DNA of 64,000 bases from Acerihabitans sp035013185 (GCF_035013185.1 NZ_JAYGJO010000014.1:62001-126000), one strand, 5' to 3'. Counted from the first letter of the stretch, positions 53,772 through 63,093 are shown. Numbers and translations are program-made. The notes: a model not told the origin generated them from the sequence alone.

Positions 53772-55136
53772 ATGACCCCCTCCCCCTTCTCGACCCCAGT
53801 GCGCTGGGATGACTGTACCCCGGCGCAGAAAACGCAACTCCTTGCCCGACCGGCGGTGGCCGCGTCGGATAAAATCAGCGACACGGTCAGCGCAATCCTC
53901 GATCGGGTGTGCCAGGACGGCGACCAGGCAATAAAAGAGTTCAATCTGCAATTTGATCGCACCGCCACTGAACAACTGCGCGTTGATGATCTGGCTATCG
54001 AGCAGGCAGCGCAACGGCTGGCGCCGGAGGTCAAACAGGCCATGGCGGCCGCCGTGGCGAATATCGACTGCTTCCATCGCGCCCAGCAGCTCGCGCCGGT
54101 GGATGTGGAAACTCAGCCGGGGGTACGTTGTCGCCAGCTCACACGCCCGGTAGCCTCGGTGGGTCTGTATATCCCTGGCGGCTCGGCACCGTTACCCTCA
54201 ACGGTGCTGATGCTGGCCACGCCGGCGCGCATTGCCGGCTGTCAGCGGGTGATCCTCTGCTCTCCGCCGCCGATTGCCGATGAGATTTTATACGCCGCCC
54301 AGCTGTGCGGCGTGAAGGATATCTACCAGGTCGGCGGCGCCCAGGCCATTGCCGCCATGGGGTTTGGCACCGAATCCATCGCCAAGGTGGATAAAATCTT
54401 TGGCCCGGGCAACGCCTGGGTCACCGAAGCCAAACGCCAAATCAGCCAACGATCAGGTGGCGCGGCCATTGATATGCCGGCCGGTCCCTCCGAAGTGCTG
54501 GTGATTGCCGACAGCGGCGCCACCCCGGCGTTTATCGCCGCCGACCTGTTGTCCCAGGCCGAGCACGGACCGGATTCACAGGTGATCCTACTGACCCCCG
54601 ACGTGGCGATTGCCGACGCAGTGGCCCGGGAAACCGAGAGGCAACTGGCCCAGCTTTCCCGCGCGGATATCGCTCGCCAGGCGCTGGGCGCCAGCCGGTT
54701 AATCATTACCCGCGATCTGGCACAGTGCGTGGCCATCAGCAACCGCTATGGACCGGAACATTTGATCATCCAAACCCGCGACGCCGAAAGCCTGGTGGCG
54801 GATATCACCAATGCCGGTTCGGTGTTTCTGGGTGATTGGTCGCCGGAATCCGCGGGGGATTACGCCTCGGGCACCAACCATGTATTGCCCACTTATGGTT
54901 ATACCAGCACCTATTCCAGTCTCGGACTGGCGGATTTTCAAAAACGCATGACAGTACAGCATCTCACCCCCCAAGGGTTACTGGCACTGGCACCGACTAT
55001 CGAAATTCTGGCCCAGGCTGAGCAGCTCACGGCTCATAAACATGCAGTTACGCTGCGAGTGGCTGCCTTGTCAGCCGCTGGCACCACTGACCTGGACGGC
55101 ATGCAGCCGTTGACCGAACGGAGACAACCATCATGA
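53772..55136 (+). CDS. hisD: Histidinol dehydrogenase
   Basis: Catalyses the last two oxidations, L-histidinol to L-histidine, with NAD and zinc. The 454-residue protein has GLYIPGGSAPLPSTVLMLA, DKIFGPGNAWVTEAKR, DMPAGPSEVLVIAD, LLSQAEHGPDSQ and AGDYASGTNHVLPTYG with the zinc-binding His and catalytic Glu-His. ATG at 53772 has GGAG nine bases before it; a GTG at 53766 is the alternative. It ends overlapping hisC by four bases. Confidence 0.98.
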   Translation: MTPSPFSTPVRWDDCTPAQKTQLLARPAVAASDKISDTVSAILDRVCQDGDQAIKEFNLQFDRTATEQLRVDDLAIEQAAQRLAPEVKQAMAAAVANIDCFHRAQQLAPVDVETQPGVRCRQLTRPVASVGLYIPGGSAPLPSTVLMLATPARIAGCQRVILCSPPPIADEILYAAQLCGVKDIYQVGGAQAIAAMGFGTESIAKVDKIFGPGNAWVTEAKRQISQRSGGAAIDMPAGPSEVLVIADSGATPAFIAADLLSQAEHGPDSQVILLTPDVAIADAVARETERQLAQLSRADIARQALGASRLIITRDLAQCVAISNRYGPEHLIIQTRDAESLVADITNAGSVFLGDWSPESAGDYASGTNHVLPTYGYTSTYSSLGLADFQKRMTVQHLTPQGLLALAPTIEILAQAEQLTAHKHAVTLRVAALSAAGTTDLDGMQPLTERRQPS

Positions 55137-56224
55137 CCATCAGCCAACTGGCACGCGCCAATGTACTGGCCCTGGAGCCATATCTATCCGCCCGGCGCCT
55201 CGGCGGCAGCGGGGACGTCTGGCTGAACGCCAATGAATACCCGTTGCCCACGGCCTACCAGACGCATGCCGGCAATTTAAACCGCTACCCCGCCTGCCAA
55301 CCGCCAGGCGTGATAAATAATTACGCCGCTTACGCCGGACTGAGCCCGGAACAGGTACTGGTGTGCCGCGGCGCTGATGAAGCCATCGAACTGATGATCC
55401 GCACCTTTTGTGAGCCCGGACAGGACGCTATCCTGTGTTGCCCACCCACCTATGGCATGTACGCCGTCAGCGCCGAGACCTTTGGCATCACCAGACGCAC
55501 CGTGGCTGCCCTGCCCGGTTGGCAGTTGGATCTGGCGGCTATCGAGGCGCAACTGACCGATGTCAAACTGGTCTACGTTTGCAGCCCAAATAACCCTACC
55601 GGCAATATCATCAACCCAGCGGATCTCAAACACCTGCTGGAGATCACCCGCGGCCGCGCGCTGGTGGTGGCCGACGAGGCCTATATCGAATTTTGCCCAC
55701 AGGCAACATTGGCCGGATGGCTGGCCGACTATCCTCATCTGGTGATCCTGCGCACCCTATCCAAAGCCTTTGCCCTGGCAGGTCTGCGCTGTGGTTTTGC
55801 CCTGGCCAACCCCGAGGTGATCCAACTGCTGCTCAAGGTGATTGCGCCCTACCCGCTGTCGCTGCCGGTGGCGGAGATTGCCGAACAGGCGCTATCGGCC
55901 GAGGGTCTGGTGCTAATGCGTGACCGGGTGGCCGCCATTACCGACGCACGCCGCGACCTGGCGCAAGCCTTGAGCGAATGCGACTGTGTACTGGAAGTCT
56001 ACCCCAGTGAAAGCAACTACTTGCTGGCCCGTTTCACCCCTGAAAGCCAGGCATTTAAGGCCTTATGGGACCAGGGCATTATTCTGCGCAATCAAAGTAG
56101 TCAGCCGGGCCTGGAAGATTGCCTGCGCATTACCATCGGCACCAAAACCGAGTGCGCGCGGGTGATCACCGCCCTGCGCGCGCTGCCGGTCGCCGCCGAA
56201 CGCACCCGCGGAGAGGTTTTATGA
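55133..56224 (+). CDS. hisC: Histidinol-phosphate aminotransferase
   Basis: PLP-dependent transfer of an amino group from glutamate to imidazole-acetol phosphate. The 363-residue fold-type I enzyme has LNANEYPLP, VCRGADEAIELMIRTF, CSPNNPTGN, VVADEAYIEF and the PLP lysine in RTLSKAFALAGLRCGF. Start overlaps hisD (ATGA) and its end overlaps hisB by four bases. Confidence 0.98.
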   Translation: MTISQLARANVLALEPYLSARRLGGSGDVWLNANEYPLPTAYQTHAGNLNRYPACQPPGVINNYAAYAGLSPEQVLVCRGADEAIELMIRTFCEPGQDAILCCPPTYGMYAVSAETFGITRRTVAALPGWQLDLAAIEAQLTDVKLVYVCSPNNPTGNIINPADLKHLLEITRGRALVVADEAYIEFCPQATLAGWLADYPHLVILRTLSKAFALAGLRCGFALANPEVIQLLLKVIAPYPLSLPVAEIAEQALSAEGLVLMRDRVAAITDARRDLAQALSECDCVLEVYPSESNYLLARFTPESQAFKALWDQGIILRNQSSQPGLEDCLRITIGTKTECARVITALRALPVAAERTRGEVL

Positions 56225-57288
56225 CACGCAAATTGCTGTTTATCGATCGTGATGGCACCTTGATCAGCGAACCGCCGGACGATTTCCAAGTGGACAACCT
56301 GGATAAACTCAGGTTAGAGCCGGGCGTGATCCCGGCGCTGCTGGCCTTGCAACAGGCCGGTTTTAGCCTGGTGATGATCACCAATCAAGACGGTTTGGGC
56401 AGCGACAGTTTCCCACAGGCGGATTTTGATCCACCACACAACCTGATGATGCACATCTTCAGTTCGCAGGGCATCGTGTTTGAACAGGTACTGATTTGTC
56501 CCCACCTGCCCAGCGACGGTTGCCAGTGCCGCAAACCCAACACCGCCCTGGTGCAAGACTACCTGGACGACCAACAAATGGACCTGGCTAACAGCTATGT
56601 GATCGGCGATCGCGAGACCGATATCCAGTTAGCCCACAATATGGGGATTAACGGACTGCGCTATCAGGCGGACACCCTCAACTGGCCGGCGATTAGTGAT
56701 CGATTGACCCGCCGCGATCGTCACGCCCATGTCAATCGCGTCACCCGAGAAACCGCCATTGATGTGGACGTCTGGCTCGATCGCGAAGGCGGCAGCACCA
56801 TCAATACCGGCGTCGGTTTTTTTGACCATATGCTGGACCAGATTGCCACCCACGGCGGTTTTCGCATGGCGATTGAGGTCAAGGGTGATCTGTATATCGA
56901 CGATCACCATACGGTAGAAGATACCGCACTGGCGCTCGGCGAAGCCATCAACCAGGCGCTGGGGGATAAACGCGGCATCGGCCGTTTTGGTTTCGTACTG
57001 CCGATGGATGAGTGCCTGGCGCGCTGCGCACTGGATATCTCCGGCCGGCCACATCTGGAATATAAAGCAGAGTATACTTATCAACGTGTCGGTGATTTAA
57101 GCACCGAAATGGTTGAGCACTTTTTCCGCTCGCTGTCTTATGCCATGGCCTGCACGCTGCATCTGAAAACCAAAGGCCACAACGATCACCACCGCGTGGA
57201 AAGTCTGTTCAAGGTCTTCGGCCGCACCCTACGCCAGGCCATCCGCGTACAAGGCAACACCCTGCCCAGTTCGAAAGGAGTGCTGTAA
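56221..57288 (+). CDS. hisB: Bifunctional histidinol-phosphatase/imidazoleglycerol-phosphate dehydratase
   Basis: Two steps in one chain of 355 residues: an N-terminal HAD phosphatase (LLFIDRDGTLISEPP with D9 and D11, zinc cysteines in CPHLPSDGCQCRKP) and a C-terminal dehydratase (from about residue 170: GGSTINTGVGFFDHMLDQIA, EDTALALGEAI, KGHNDHHRVESLFK). Fusion is typical of gamma-proteobacteria. Start at 56221 overlaps the hisC stop. Confidence 0.98.
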   Translation: MTRKLLFIDRDGTLISEPPDDFQVDNLDKLRLEPGVIPALLALQQAGFSLVMITNQDGLGSDSFPQADFDPPHNLMMHIFSSQGIVFEQVLICPHLPSDGCQCRKPNTALVQDYLDDQQMDLANSYVIGDRETDIQLAHNMGINGLRYQADTLNWPAISDRLTRRDRHAHVNRVTRETAIDVDVWLDREGGSTINTGVGFFDHMLDQIATHGGFRMAIEVKGDLYIDDHHTVEDTALALGEAINQALGDKRGIGRFGFVLPMDECLARCALDISGRPHLEYKAEYTYQRVGDLSTEMVEHFFRSLSYAMACTLHLKTKGHNDHHRVESLFKVFGRTLRQAIRVQGNTLPSSKGVL

Positions 57289-57878
57289 TGAACGTCGTGA
57301 TCCTTGATACCGGCTGCGCCAACCTGTTCTCGGTCACCGCCGCCGTGAAGCGCCTGGGTTATCAGCCGGTGGTCAGCCGCGAGACCGACATCGTATTGCA
57401 CGCGGATAAACTCTTCCTGCCCGGGGTCGGTACTGCCCGCGCGGCCATGGATCAACTGCAACAACGCGGATTGATTGAGCTGGTGAAAGCCTGCACCCAA
57501 CCGGTCCTGGGCATCTGCCTGGGCATGCAGTTACTGGGCAGCAGCAGCGATGAAAATGGCGGTATCACGACGCTGGGCATTATCGATACGCCGGTCAAAC
57601 TCATGACTGACGTCGGTCTGCCGCTGCCGCACATGGGCTGGAACCAGGTTCATCCCCAAGCCAATAACCGCCTGTTTCGCGGCATCGATGACAACAGCTA
57701 TTTCTATTTCGTCCATAGCTACGCCATGCCGTTGTGCCCAGCGACTATCGCCCAAACGCATTACGGCGAGCCCTTCACGGCGGCGGTGGAGCAGGATAAT
57801 TTCTTCGGCGTACAGTTTCATCCTGAACGCTCCGGTGCCGCCGGCGCCCAACTGCTGAAAAACTTTCTGGAGATGTAA
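57288..57878 (+). CDS. hisH: Imidazole glycerol phosphate synthase, glutamine amidotransferase subunit
   Basis: Supplies ammonia from glutamine to HisF. The 196-residue class I amidotransferase has LPGVGTARAAMDQL, the nucleophile in GICLGMQLLG and the His-Glu pair in GVQFHPERSG. Its ATG overlaps the hisB stop by one base (TAATG). Confidence 0.98.
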   Translation: MNVVILDTGCANLFSVTAAVKRLGYQPVVSRETDIVLHADKLFLPGVGTARAAMDQLQQRGLIELVKACTQPVLGICLGMQLLGSSSDENGGITTLGIIDTPVKLMTDVGLPLPHMGWNQVHPQANNRLFRGIDDNSYFYFVHSYAMPLCPATIAQTHYGEPFTAAVEQDNFFGVQFHPERSGAAGAQLLKNFLEM

Positions 57879-57881
57879 TCG

Positions 57882-58622
57882 GTGATCATACCCGCTTTGG
57901 ATTTAATCGATGGGGTCGTGGTGCGCCTGCATCAGGGTGATTATGACCAACGCCGCCAGTACGGCAGCGATCCGCTACCCCGCCTGCAGGACTATGTCCG
58001 CCAGGGCGCCGAATTATTGCATCTGGTGGATTTGACCGGGGCCAAAGACCCGGCGGCGCGCCAAATACCCTTACTGAAAACCCTGCTGGCCGGCGTCGCA
58101 CCCGCGCCGGTACAAATTGGCGGCGGTATCCGCGATGCACACGATGTCGCCGCGCTGCTCGATGCTGGCGCCACCCGGGTGGTGGTAGGGTCAACGGCCG
58201 TCAGGCAACCCCATGAAGTACAGCGCTGGTTTGAACGTTTTGGCCCCGACGCCTTGGTACTGGCGCTCGACGTGCGCATCAACGCCGACGGTCGCAAAGA
58301 CGTGGCGGTCAGTGGCTGGCAAGAGAACTCCGGCATTACCCTGGAACAGGTTATCGCCCAGTACCAACCCTATGGCCTAAAGCACGTCTTATGTACCGAT
58401 ATCTCACGTGACGGCACCCTGGCGGGATCCAACGTCACACTGTACCGCGATATCTGCGCCGCCTACCCGTCCATTGCTTTCCAGTCCTCCGGCGGCATCG
58501 GCAATCTGGACGACATCAAACGGCTGATCGATACCGGCGTACGCGGCGTGATCGTCGGGCGGGCACTACTGGAAGATAAATTTACCGTCGAGGAGGCTAT
58601 CGCATGCTGGCAAAACGCATAA
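57882..58622 (+). CDS. hisA: ProFAR isomerase
   Basis: Opens the ribose ring of ProFAR (Amadori rearrangement). The 246-residue TIM barrel has IPALDLIDGVVVRLHQGDY with the catalytic Asp, IQIGGGIRD-type phosphate site (VQIGGGIRDAHD), CTDISRDGTLAGSN and FQSSGGIGNLDDI. It starts with GTG at 57882, three bases after hisH, and overlaps hisF by 19 bases. Confidence 0.97.
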   Translation: MIIPALDLIDGVVVRLHQGDYDQRRQYGSDPLPRLQDYVRQGAELLHLVDLTGAKDPAARQIPLLKTLLAGVAPAPVQIGGGIRDAHDVAALLDAGATRVVVGSTAVRQPHEVQRWFERFGPDALVLALDVRINADGRKDVAVSGWQENSGITLEQVIAQYQPYGLKHVLCTDISRDGTLAGSNVTLYRDICAAYPSIAFQSSGGIGNLDDIKRLIDTGVRGVIVGRALLEDKFTVEEAIACWQNA

Positions 58623-59380
58623 TTCCCTGTCTGGACGTTCGCGACGGACAGGTGGTCAAGGGCGTACAGTTTCGTCACCATGAAATTATCGGTGATATCG
58701 TGCCGCTGGCCCGGCGTTATGCCGAGGAAGGCGCCGACGAACTGGTATTTTATGACATTACCGCCTCCTCCGACGACCGTGTGGTCGATCAAAGCTGGGT
58801 CGAACGCGTGGCCGAAGTGATCGATATCCCGTTTTGCGTCGCGGGCGGAATAAAAACCCTGGAACAGGCCAGTAAAATTCTGTCGTTCGGCGCGGATAAA
58901 ATTTCCATCAACTCGCCGGCCCTGGCCGATCCGAGCCTGATCAGCCGCCTGGCGGATCGCTTTGGTGTACAGTGTATTGTGGTCGGCATTGACACCTGGT
59001 ATGACGCCGACAGCGGCAAGTACCAGGTAAACCAATATACCGGCGACCAAACCCGCACCCGGATAACCCAATGGCAAACACCTGACTGGGTGGTAGAAGC
59101 GCAACAACGCGGTGCGGGGGAAATTGTCCTGAATATGATGAACCAGGACGGTGTCCGCCAGGGTTACGATCTGCGCCAACTGCGACTGATCCGCAGCCTG
59201 TGCCATGTTCCGCTGATCGCCTCCGGCGGCGCCGGCACCCCCGAACATTTTCTCGAAGCCTTTCGTGATGCCGAGGTGGACGGCGCGCTGGCGGCCTCGG
59301 TATTTCACAAACAAATTATTAATATTGGCGAGTTAAAAACGTATCTCGCACAACAGGGAGTGGAAATCAGACTATGTTAA
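58604..59380 (+). CDS. hisF: Imidazole glycerol phosphate synthase, cyclase subunit
   Basis: Forms imidazole glycerol phosphate and AICAR, the latter linking to purine synthesis. The 258-residue TIM barrel has RIIPCLDVRDGQVVKGVQF, DITASSDDR, FCVAGGIKTLEQA and the catalytic second Asp in MNQDGVRQGYD. It overlaps both hisA (19 bases) and hisI (7 bases). Confidence 0.98.
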   Translation: MLAKRIIPCLDVRDGQVVKGVQFRHHEIIGDIVPLARRYAEEGADELVFYDITASSDDRVVDQSWVERVAEVIDIPFCVAGGIKTLEQASKILSFGADKISINSPALADPSLISRLADRFGVQCIVVGIDTWYDADSGKYQVNQYTGDQTRTRITQWQTPDWVVEAQQRGAGEIVLNMMNQDGVRQGYDLRQLRLIRSLCHVPLIASGGAGTPEHFLEAFRDAEVDGALAASVFHKQIINIGELKTYLAQQGVEIRLC

Positions 59381-59985
59381 CCGAACAACAGCGCGGCCAA
59401 TTGGATTGGGCCAAAACCGATAATATGATGCCCGCCATTATCCAACACGCCATTTCCGGTGAAGTGCTGATGATGGGTTATATGAACCAGGAGGCGCTGC
59501 GCATTACCGAACAGACCGGTCGTGTGACCTTCTTTTCCCGCACTAAACAGCGACTGTGGACCAAAGGCGAAAGCTCCGGCCATTTCCTCAACGCGGTGAG
59601 TATTCACCCCGATTGTGACCATGACACCCTGCTGATCCTGGCCAACCCGGACGGCCCAACCTGCCATACCGGCACCAACAGCTGCTTCTCGCCGGCGCAA
59701 ACCGACTGGGGTTTTCTGCACAGCCTGGAAACCCTGCTGGGTGAACGCAAAACCGCCGACCCAAAAAGCTCGTACACCGCCAGTCTTTACGCCAGCGGCA
59801 CCAAACGCATCGCGCAAAAAGTCGGTGAAGAAGGCGTGGAAACCGCCCTGGCAGCCACCGTGCACGATCGCGAGGAACTGACCAACGAAGCGGCGGATCT
59901 GGTCTATCACCTGCTGGTCTTATTACAAGACCAAGACCTGGATCTCAGCCGGGTGATTGGGGTGCTACGGCAACGCCATCAATAA
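59374..59985 (+). CDS. hisI: Bifunctional PR-AMP cyclohydrolase/PR-ATP pyrophosphohydrolase
   Basis: Catalyses the second and third steps. The 203-residue fusion has HisI at the N-terminus (MMGYMNQEALRIT, FFSRTKQRLWTKGESSG, zinc site HPDCDHDTLLI, GPTCHTGTNSCF) and HisE at the C-terminus (GTKRIAQKVGEEGVETALA, NEAADLVYHLLVLL). Last gene of the his operon; a hairpin follows. Confidence 0.97.
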   Translation: MLTEQQRGQLDWAKTDNMMPAIIQHAISGEVLMMGYMNQEALRITEQTGRVTFFSRTKQRLWTKGESSGHFLNAVSIHPDCDHDTLLILANPDGPTCHTGTNSCFSPAQTDWGFLHSLETLLGERKTADPKSSYTASLYASGTKRIAQKVGEEGVETALAATVHDREELTNEAADLVYHLLVLLQDQDLDLSRVIGVLRQRHQ

Positions 59986-60046
59986 CAATAATACCAGCAC
60001 GCCAAGGCGTGGCGGCGATAAAACCCGGCCATAGGCCTGAGTTAAC

Positions 60047-60073
60047 CGGCTAAGGCCCAGCCTGGCTTAGCCG
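60047..60073 (+). terminator. Hairpin after hisI
   Basis: CGGCTAAG and CTTAGCCG form a perfect 8-bp stem with an 11-base loop, 61 bases after the hisI stop; a run TAAAAAA follows rather than T, so polarity for the his transcript is imperfect. Confidence 0.5.
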
Positions 60074-60090
60074 TAAAAAACCATGATCGT

Positions 60091-60179
60091 GGCTGACGCC
60101 GCTCTGAGCGCTGGCCCGTTTATCGGTTTCAGATAAAGGCTGACGCCGCCCTGGGCGCTGGCCCGTTTATCGGTTTCAG
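60091..60179. repeat. 42-bp tandem duplication
   Basis: GGCTGACGCCG through GGCCCGTTTATCGGTTTCAG occurs at 60091-60132 and again at 60138-60179 with two differences, a 47-base period. It lies in the 336-base gene-free stretch between hisI and the next gene. No coding frame or known repeat family recognised. Confidence 0.85.
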
Positions 60180-60321
60180 CACGCAGTAAAACCGCATTAA
60201 CACAAATTTCCGCGCCGGTCTGTTGCCTGTGCTCATCTGCTTTTGGATCACCGGTTAGCGAAATAGGCGCATTGGCACCCTTTTCAGCACAGGCTGTTTT
60301 GGTTGCTAGAACCCACGATGT

Positions 60322-61116
60322 TCATCTTCTCCAGCCTAATTTTTTGGTAATATTCTTAACCTGCTTTTCCACCCGTTTAGCTTCTTCCTTCAGCTTTTCT
60401 TCCACCCGTTTGGCTTCTGCGCTCACCTGTTCTTCCACCCTTCTGGCTTCTGCGCTCGCCCGTTCTTCCACCCTTCTGGCTTCTGCATTCACCTGTTCTT
60501 GTACCCTTTTGGCTTCTGCACTGATTTTTTCCACGCCGTCTTTTGCTTGCTGCGCCAGGTTTTCAAGAGTCGGTTTGGTTTGTTGTTTTAATGTATCAAA
60601 TGCACGGATAAACTTATCCTCAACTCTTGCCAATTCGCGCGCCACCTGGTCAGGCGTTAAGCTCATTGCGGCGGTTACCACACGCTTTGCCTCGGCGTTA
60701 ACCTGGTCAAGAATACGCTGACCTTCTGTCTCGACCTGGTCAGCAATGCGTTGATACTCAACGTTGACTTTTTCAATGGTGGTATCGTGATTAACCTTTG
60801 CTAAAAACGCCGCTCCCTCGGTTTTAGCCTGTTCCACGACCTGGCGTAGGTCAGCACCGGGCTTATCTAACAAGGTTTTCATCTGCGGATCATCCTGCAG
60901 TGACAGCTCATTGGCGTTATTTTCACCATGGGCGGAGGTGACCAATACGGCCTGTTGGAACGGCACATCAACCGGCATGGTAACGCCGCCATCGTTAACC
61001 TGGGTAGACGGGTTAAGCTGACTATTAGCAGCGCTGTTTAACGTATGTGCCTCAGGCCGTTGTTCGGTATGATGCGTTATCTCGATAAGTGGTGAAAGTC
61101 CGGGGATTCTAAACAT
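60322..61116 (-). CDS. Unknown coiled-coil protein with 11-residue repeats
   Basis: The 264-residue protein has an unstructured-looking N-terminal third, then two blocks of 11-residue repeats. Numbered from the ATG at 61122: three units at 119-151 (VNVEYQRIADQ, VETEGQRILDQ, VNAEAKRVVTA) and five at 200-254 (such as VNAEARRVEER, VSAEAKRVEEK), followed by a basic tail ending KKLGWRR. The 33-bp DNA repeats are near identical in the second block. Hendecads suit right-handed coiled coils or lipid-binding amphipathic helices. The start at 61116 has AGGT at suitable distance; the ATG at 61122 abuts it. No signal peptide. Function unknown. Confidence 0.7.
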   Translation of the reverse strand: MFRIPGLSPLIEITHHTEQRPEAHTLNSAANSQLNPSTQVNDGGVTMPVDVPFQQAVLVTSAHGENNANELSLQDDPQMKTLLDKPGADLRQVVEQAKTEGAAFLAKVNHDTTIEKVNVEYQRIADQVETEGQRILDQVNAEAKRVVTAAMSLTPDQVARELARVEDKFIRAFDTLKQQTKPTLENLAQQAKDGVEKISAEAKRVQEQVNAEARRVEERASAEARRVEEQVSAEAKRVEEKLKEEAKRVEKQVKNITKKLGWRR

Positions 61117-61480
61117 AGTCATTACCTATTTAATAGATTGATATAATATTACCCTGCATCACTAATATCCATTGAAATATAATTATATCAGTTGGCGGTA
61201 ACACGAGGGTAGTTGTGCATGTAATGCATTTCAAAACAAGCAAGCCATAATATCAACATTTTCGCAAACCTGATACACGAAACTTATTGATAGTCATGCA
61301 CCTTTATTAAGTTTAATTTAACCTATTTATATAGTGAATAATTTAATTAATTATACTGTCACTCAATATAAACAACAGTTGCGCCAAATCTAACGGCGTT
61401 GCGCTTTAGCAGCATACTGCCCGTACCGGGAGTTGACTCCACCGATAGTCGCGTAACGCTTGCGACTGGCGCGCATGTTA
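61117..61480. other. Gene-free AT-rich stretch
   Basis: About 360 bases between two minus-strand genes. AT-rich from 61123 to 61380, which would contain the promoter of the coiled-coil gene; I see no clear -35/-10 pair, operator or HrpL-type box. Confidence 0.4.
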
Positions 61481-62002
61481 TCACCTCGACACCGGTGACA
61501 TAGGTGACATAGGTGACATAGGTGACATAGGTGACATAGGCTGAAACGACCTTGGGGCTGGACTCTTTAAACTGCTAATCCGCTGTAATTTCAATTGTTG
61601 CAATTCCTTGATCGCACAGTTTTTTAGGGGTTCGTTGCTGTCTGCACCCCTCTGGACACGGGCCATTGCTGTGGCAACGGGGTTAACCCCAGTATTGGGT
61701 GGTGCTATGGTAGACACACTCCGTTTTGGCGGTAGTTTGGGGGCCAACCTATTATCGAAGGAATTGCGATTGAAATCATTATGAAAAACGACCGTCATAA
61801 CCTCGCCATGCAGGCTGGCGACGGGATCAGACGGCCGGTTGCCCTCCCGCTTAACCGGCGTATAACCCGTTTTATTTTCCGGACTGTTGTCTACCTTTGC
61901 CAACAAATTCAATCTTAGGCCGGGTAATTCAGTGCAAGGAGCCTCTTCTCCTCGATAAGTATTAGAATTTTTAGCGGTATAACAGCAAAAAAAATCGAAC
62001 AT
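61481..62002 (-). CDS. Unknown protein with proline-rich motif and MSP repeats
   Basis: The 173-residue protein (from the ATG at 62002, with GAGGGT just upstream; a GTG at 62032 is possible) begins FDFFCCYTAKNSN, is hydrophilic, and ends with five to six Met-Ser-Pro units and PVSR. A proline motif APKLPPKR near residue 90 fits the class II SH3-ligand pattern (hydrophobic-Pro-x-hydrophobic-Pro-x-basic). No family recognised; no membrane helix. The terminal repeat is encoded by a 9-bp tandem array that could vary in number without shifting frame. Host-directed function is inference only. Confidence 0.55.
   Translation of the reverse strand: MFDFFCCYTAKNSNTYRGEEAPCTELPGLRLNLLAKVDNSPENKTGYTPVKREGNRPSDPVASLHGEVMTVVFHNDFNRNSFDNRLAPKLPPKRSVSTIAPPNTGVNPVATAMARVQRGADSNEPLKNCAIKELQQLKLQRISSLKSPAPRSFQPMSPMSPMSPMSPMSPVSR
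61494..61538. repeat. 9-bp tandem repeat (five perfect units)
   Basis: GGTGACATA is repeated five times without error, encoding Met-Ser-Pro triplets on the minus strand at the C-terminus of the 61481-62002 gene. Perfect identity suggests recent slippage and likely length variation between strains. Confidence 0.95.
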
Positions 62003-62064
62003 ATAACCCTCATTAAAACAATAATAAAACACAAACCCTACTGCGGCAATCTCATTGCAGCGAA

Positions 62065-63093
62065 TTATTTCAAAATGATATGATGATTTTCAGCGGTTAT
62101 CTGAAATTTCATTCTGCGAATGTCTTTTATATGAACCACTCTTTTTTCTATTTCTAGACGGTCTATCTTGGACAGATTGGCTAAAATAGAGTGAATAGCA
62201 AAAAAAATAAACGTATTCACTCTATTATCTGCACTACTAATAATATTATCCATCAGCATTGCGATAATTTTTACACGTGTTGAACCGCTACAGGCGTTAG
62301 CCGCTGATAAAAGGTCTAATGATGAACGAATGAGATCAAAAGTGGGCATCTGCTGATAAAGTCGATACTGTTGTAGCGCAAGAGTATAGGTTGTGGCCTG
62401 AAAAACCGGTCGCGACATGTTATTGAGTTCGGCCACCAGATAACCGATAACCTCAGCCCGCTTTGCCGGGTTCAACACTGGCAGGCAACCGCTTATCGCC
62501 AGGTACATGTTGCCACGCAGCCGCGTCAGCTCATAGTCAGGCAGCGATGCTCGTGACCAGGTATCGACTACCCGTTGCACCCCGTCAAAAACCACAATAC
62601 GCTGGTTTTTTTCAAAACAGCTCAGGTTATCGAGTATGATCACTAGCGGCTTGAGCTGCTGAACAGGGGAAAAGTGGCGAATAAACCCCATCCCCCCCTC
62701 GCTAAATAACACCGCACTGGCAGTGGCGTAACCCCCGTCATTACGTAGTAGTTGAGCCAGCCTGTCACTGAGTTGTTGGCCTTCATCGATCATCTTTTGC
62801 CGGAATACCTGAGCGTTGGTACTATTTTTAGCGCTCAGTTTCAATGAGGGATCGGTAACAATGGTTTTTTTTAGCGCATTATAAACACGAAAACCACCGC
62901 CGTTAAACCGGGCCTTATGACGGTTATTTTGGCTAAGGCCCGAGCCGAACGTGAGTGTGTTATTTACAGCAGCGGTAAAATTTTCCTGCCAATGCCGCTG
63001 ATTATTTAAACGCTCGGGCTGGCAAGAAACAGTATCTACCGCCCGCCCGGCGGGAAACAGGGGGCGTAGCCCGTTGTTATAATAGGGAGGCAT
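62065..63093 (-). CDS. Unknown helical protein, 342 residues
   Basis: No family recognised. The first ~70 residues are polar and probably disordered (PPYYNNGLRPLFPAGRAVD and NNTLTFGSGLSQNNRHKAR), the rest is strongly alpha-helical with a regular pattern of Leu-rich helices (LVIILDNLSCFEKNQRI, EVIGYLVAELNNMSRPV, LIRSSLDLLSAANA, IIAMLMDNIISSADNRV), suggesting a HEAT- or ARM-like solenoid. No signal peptide or membrane span. The next gene upstream (63222-64000) has a similar helical pattern and the same strand, so the two may be related. Ribosome site is weak. Confidence 0.6.
   Translation of the reverse strand: MPPYYNNGLRPLFPAGRAVDTVSCQPERLNNQRHWQENFTAAVNNTLTFGSGLSQNNRHKARFNGGGFRVYNALKKTIVTDPSLKLSAKNSTNAQVFRQKMIDEGQQLSDRLAQLLRNDGGYATASAVLFSEGGMGFIRHFSPVQQLKPLVIILDNLSCFEKNQRIVVFDGVQRVVDTWSRASLPDYELTRLRGNMYLAISGCLPVLNPAKRAEVIGYLVAELNNMSRPVFQATTYTLALQQYRLYQQMPTFDLIRSSLDLLSAANACSGSTRVKIIAMLMDNIISSADNRVNTFIFFAIHSILANLSKIDRLEIEKRVVHIKDIRRMKFQITAENHHIILK

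Noticed and set aside
60091..60179. CRISPR-like repeat-spacer pattern
   Set aside because: Only two copies with a five-base spacer; a simple tandem duplication.
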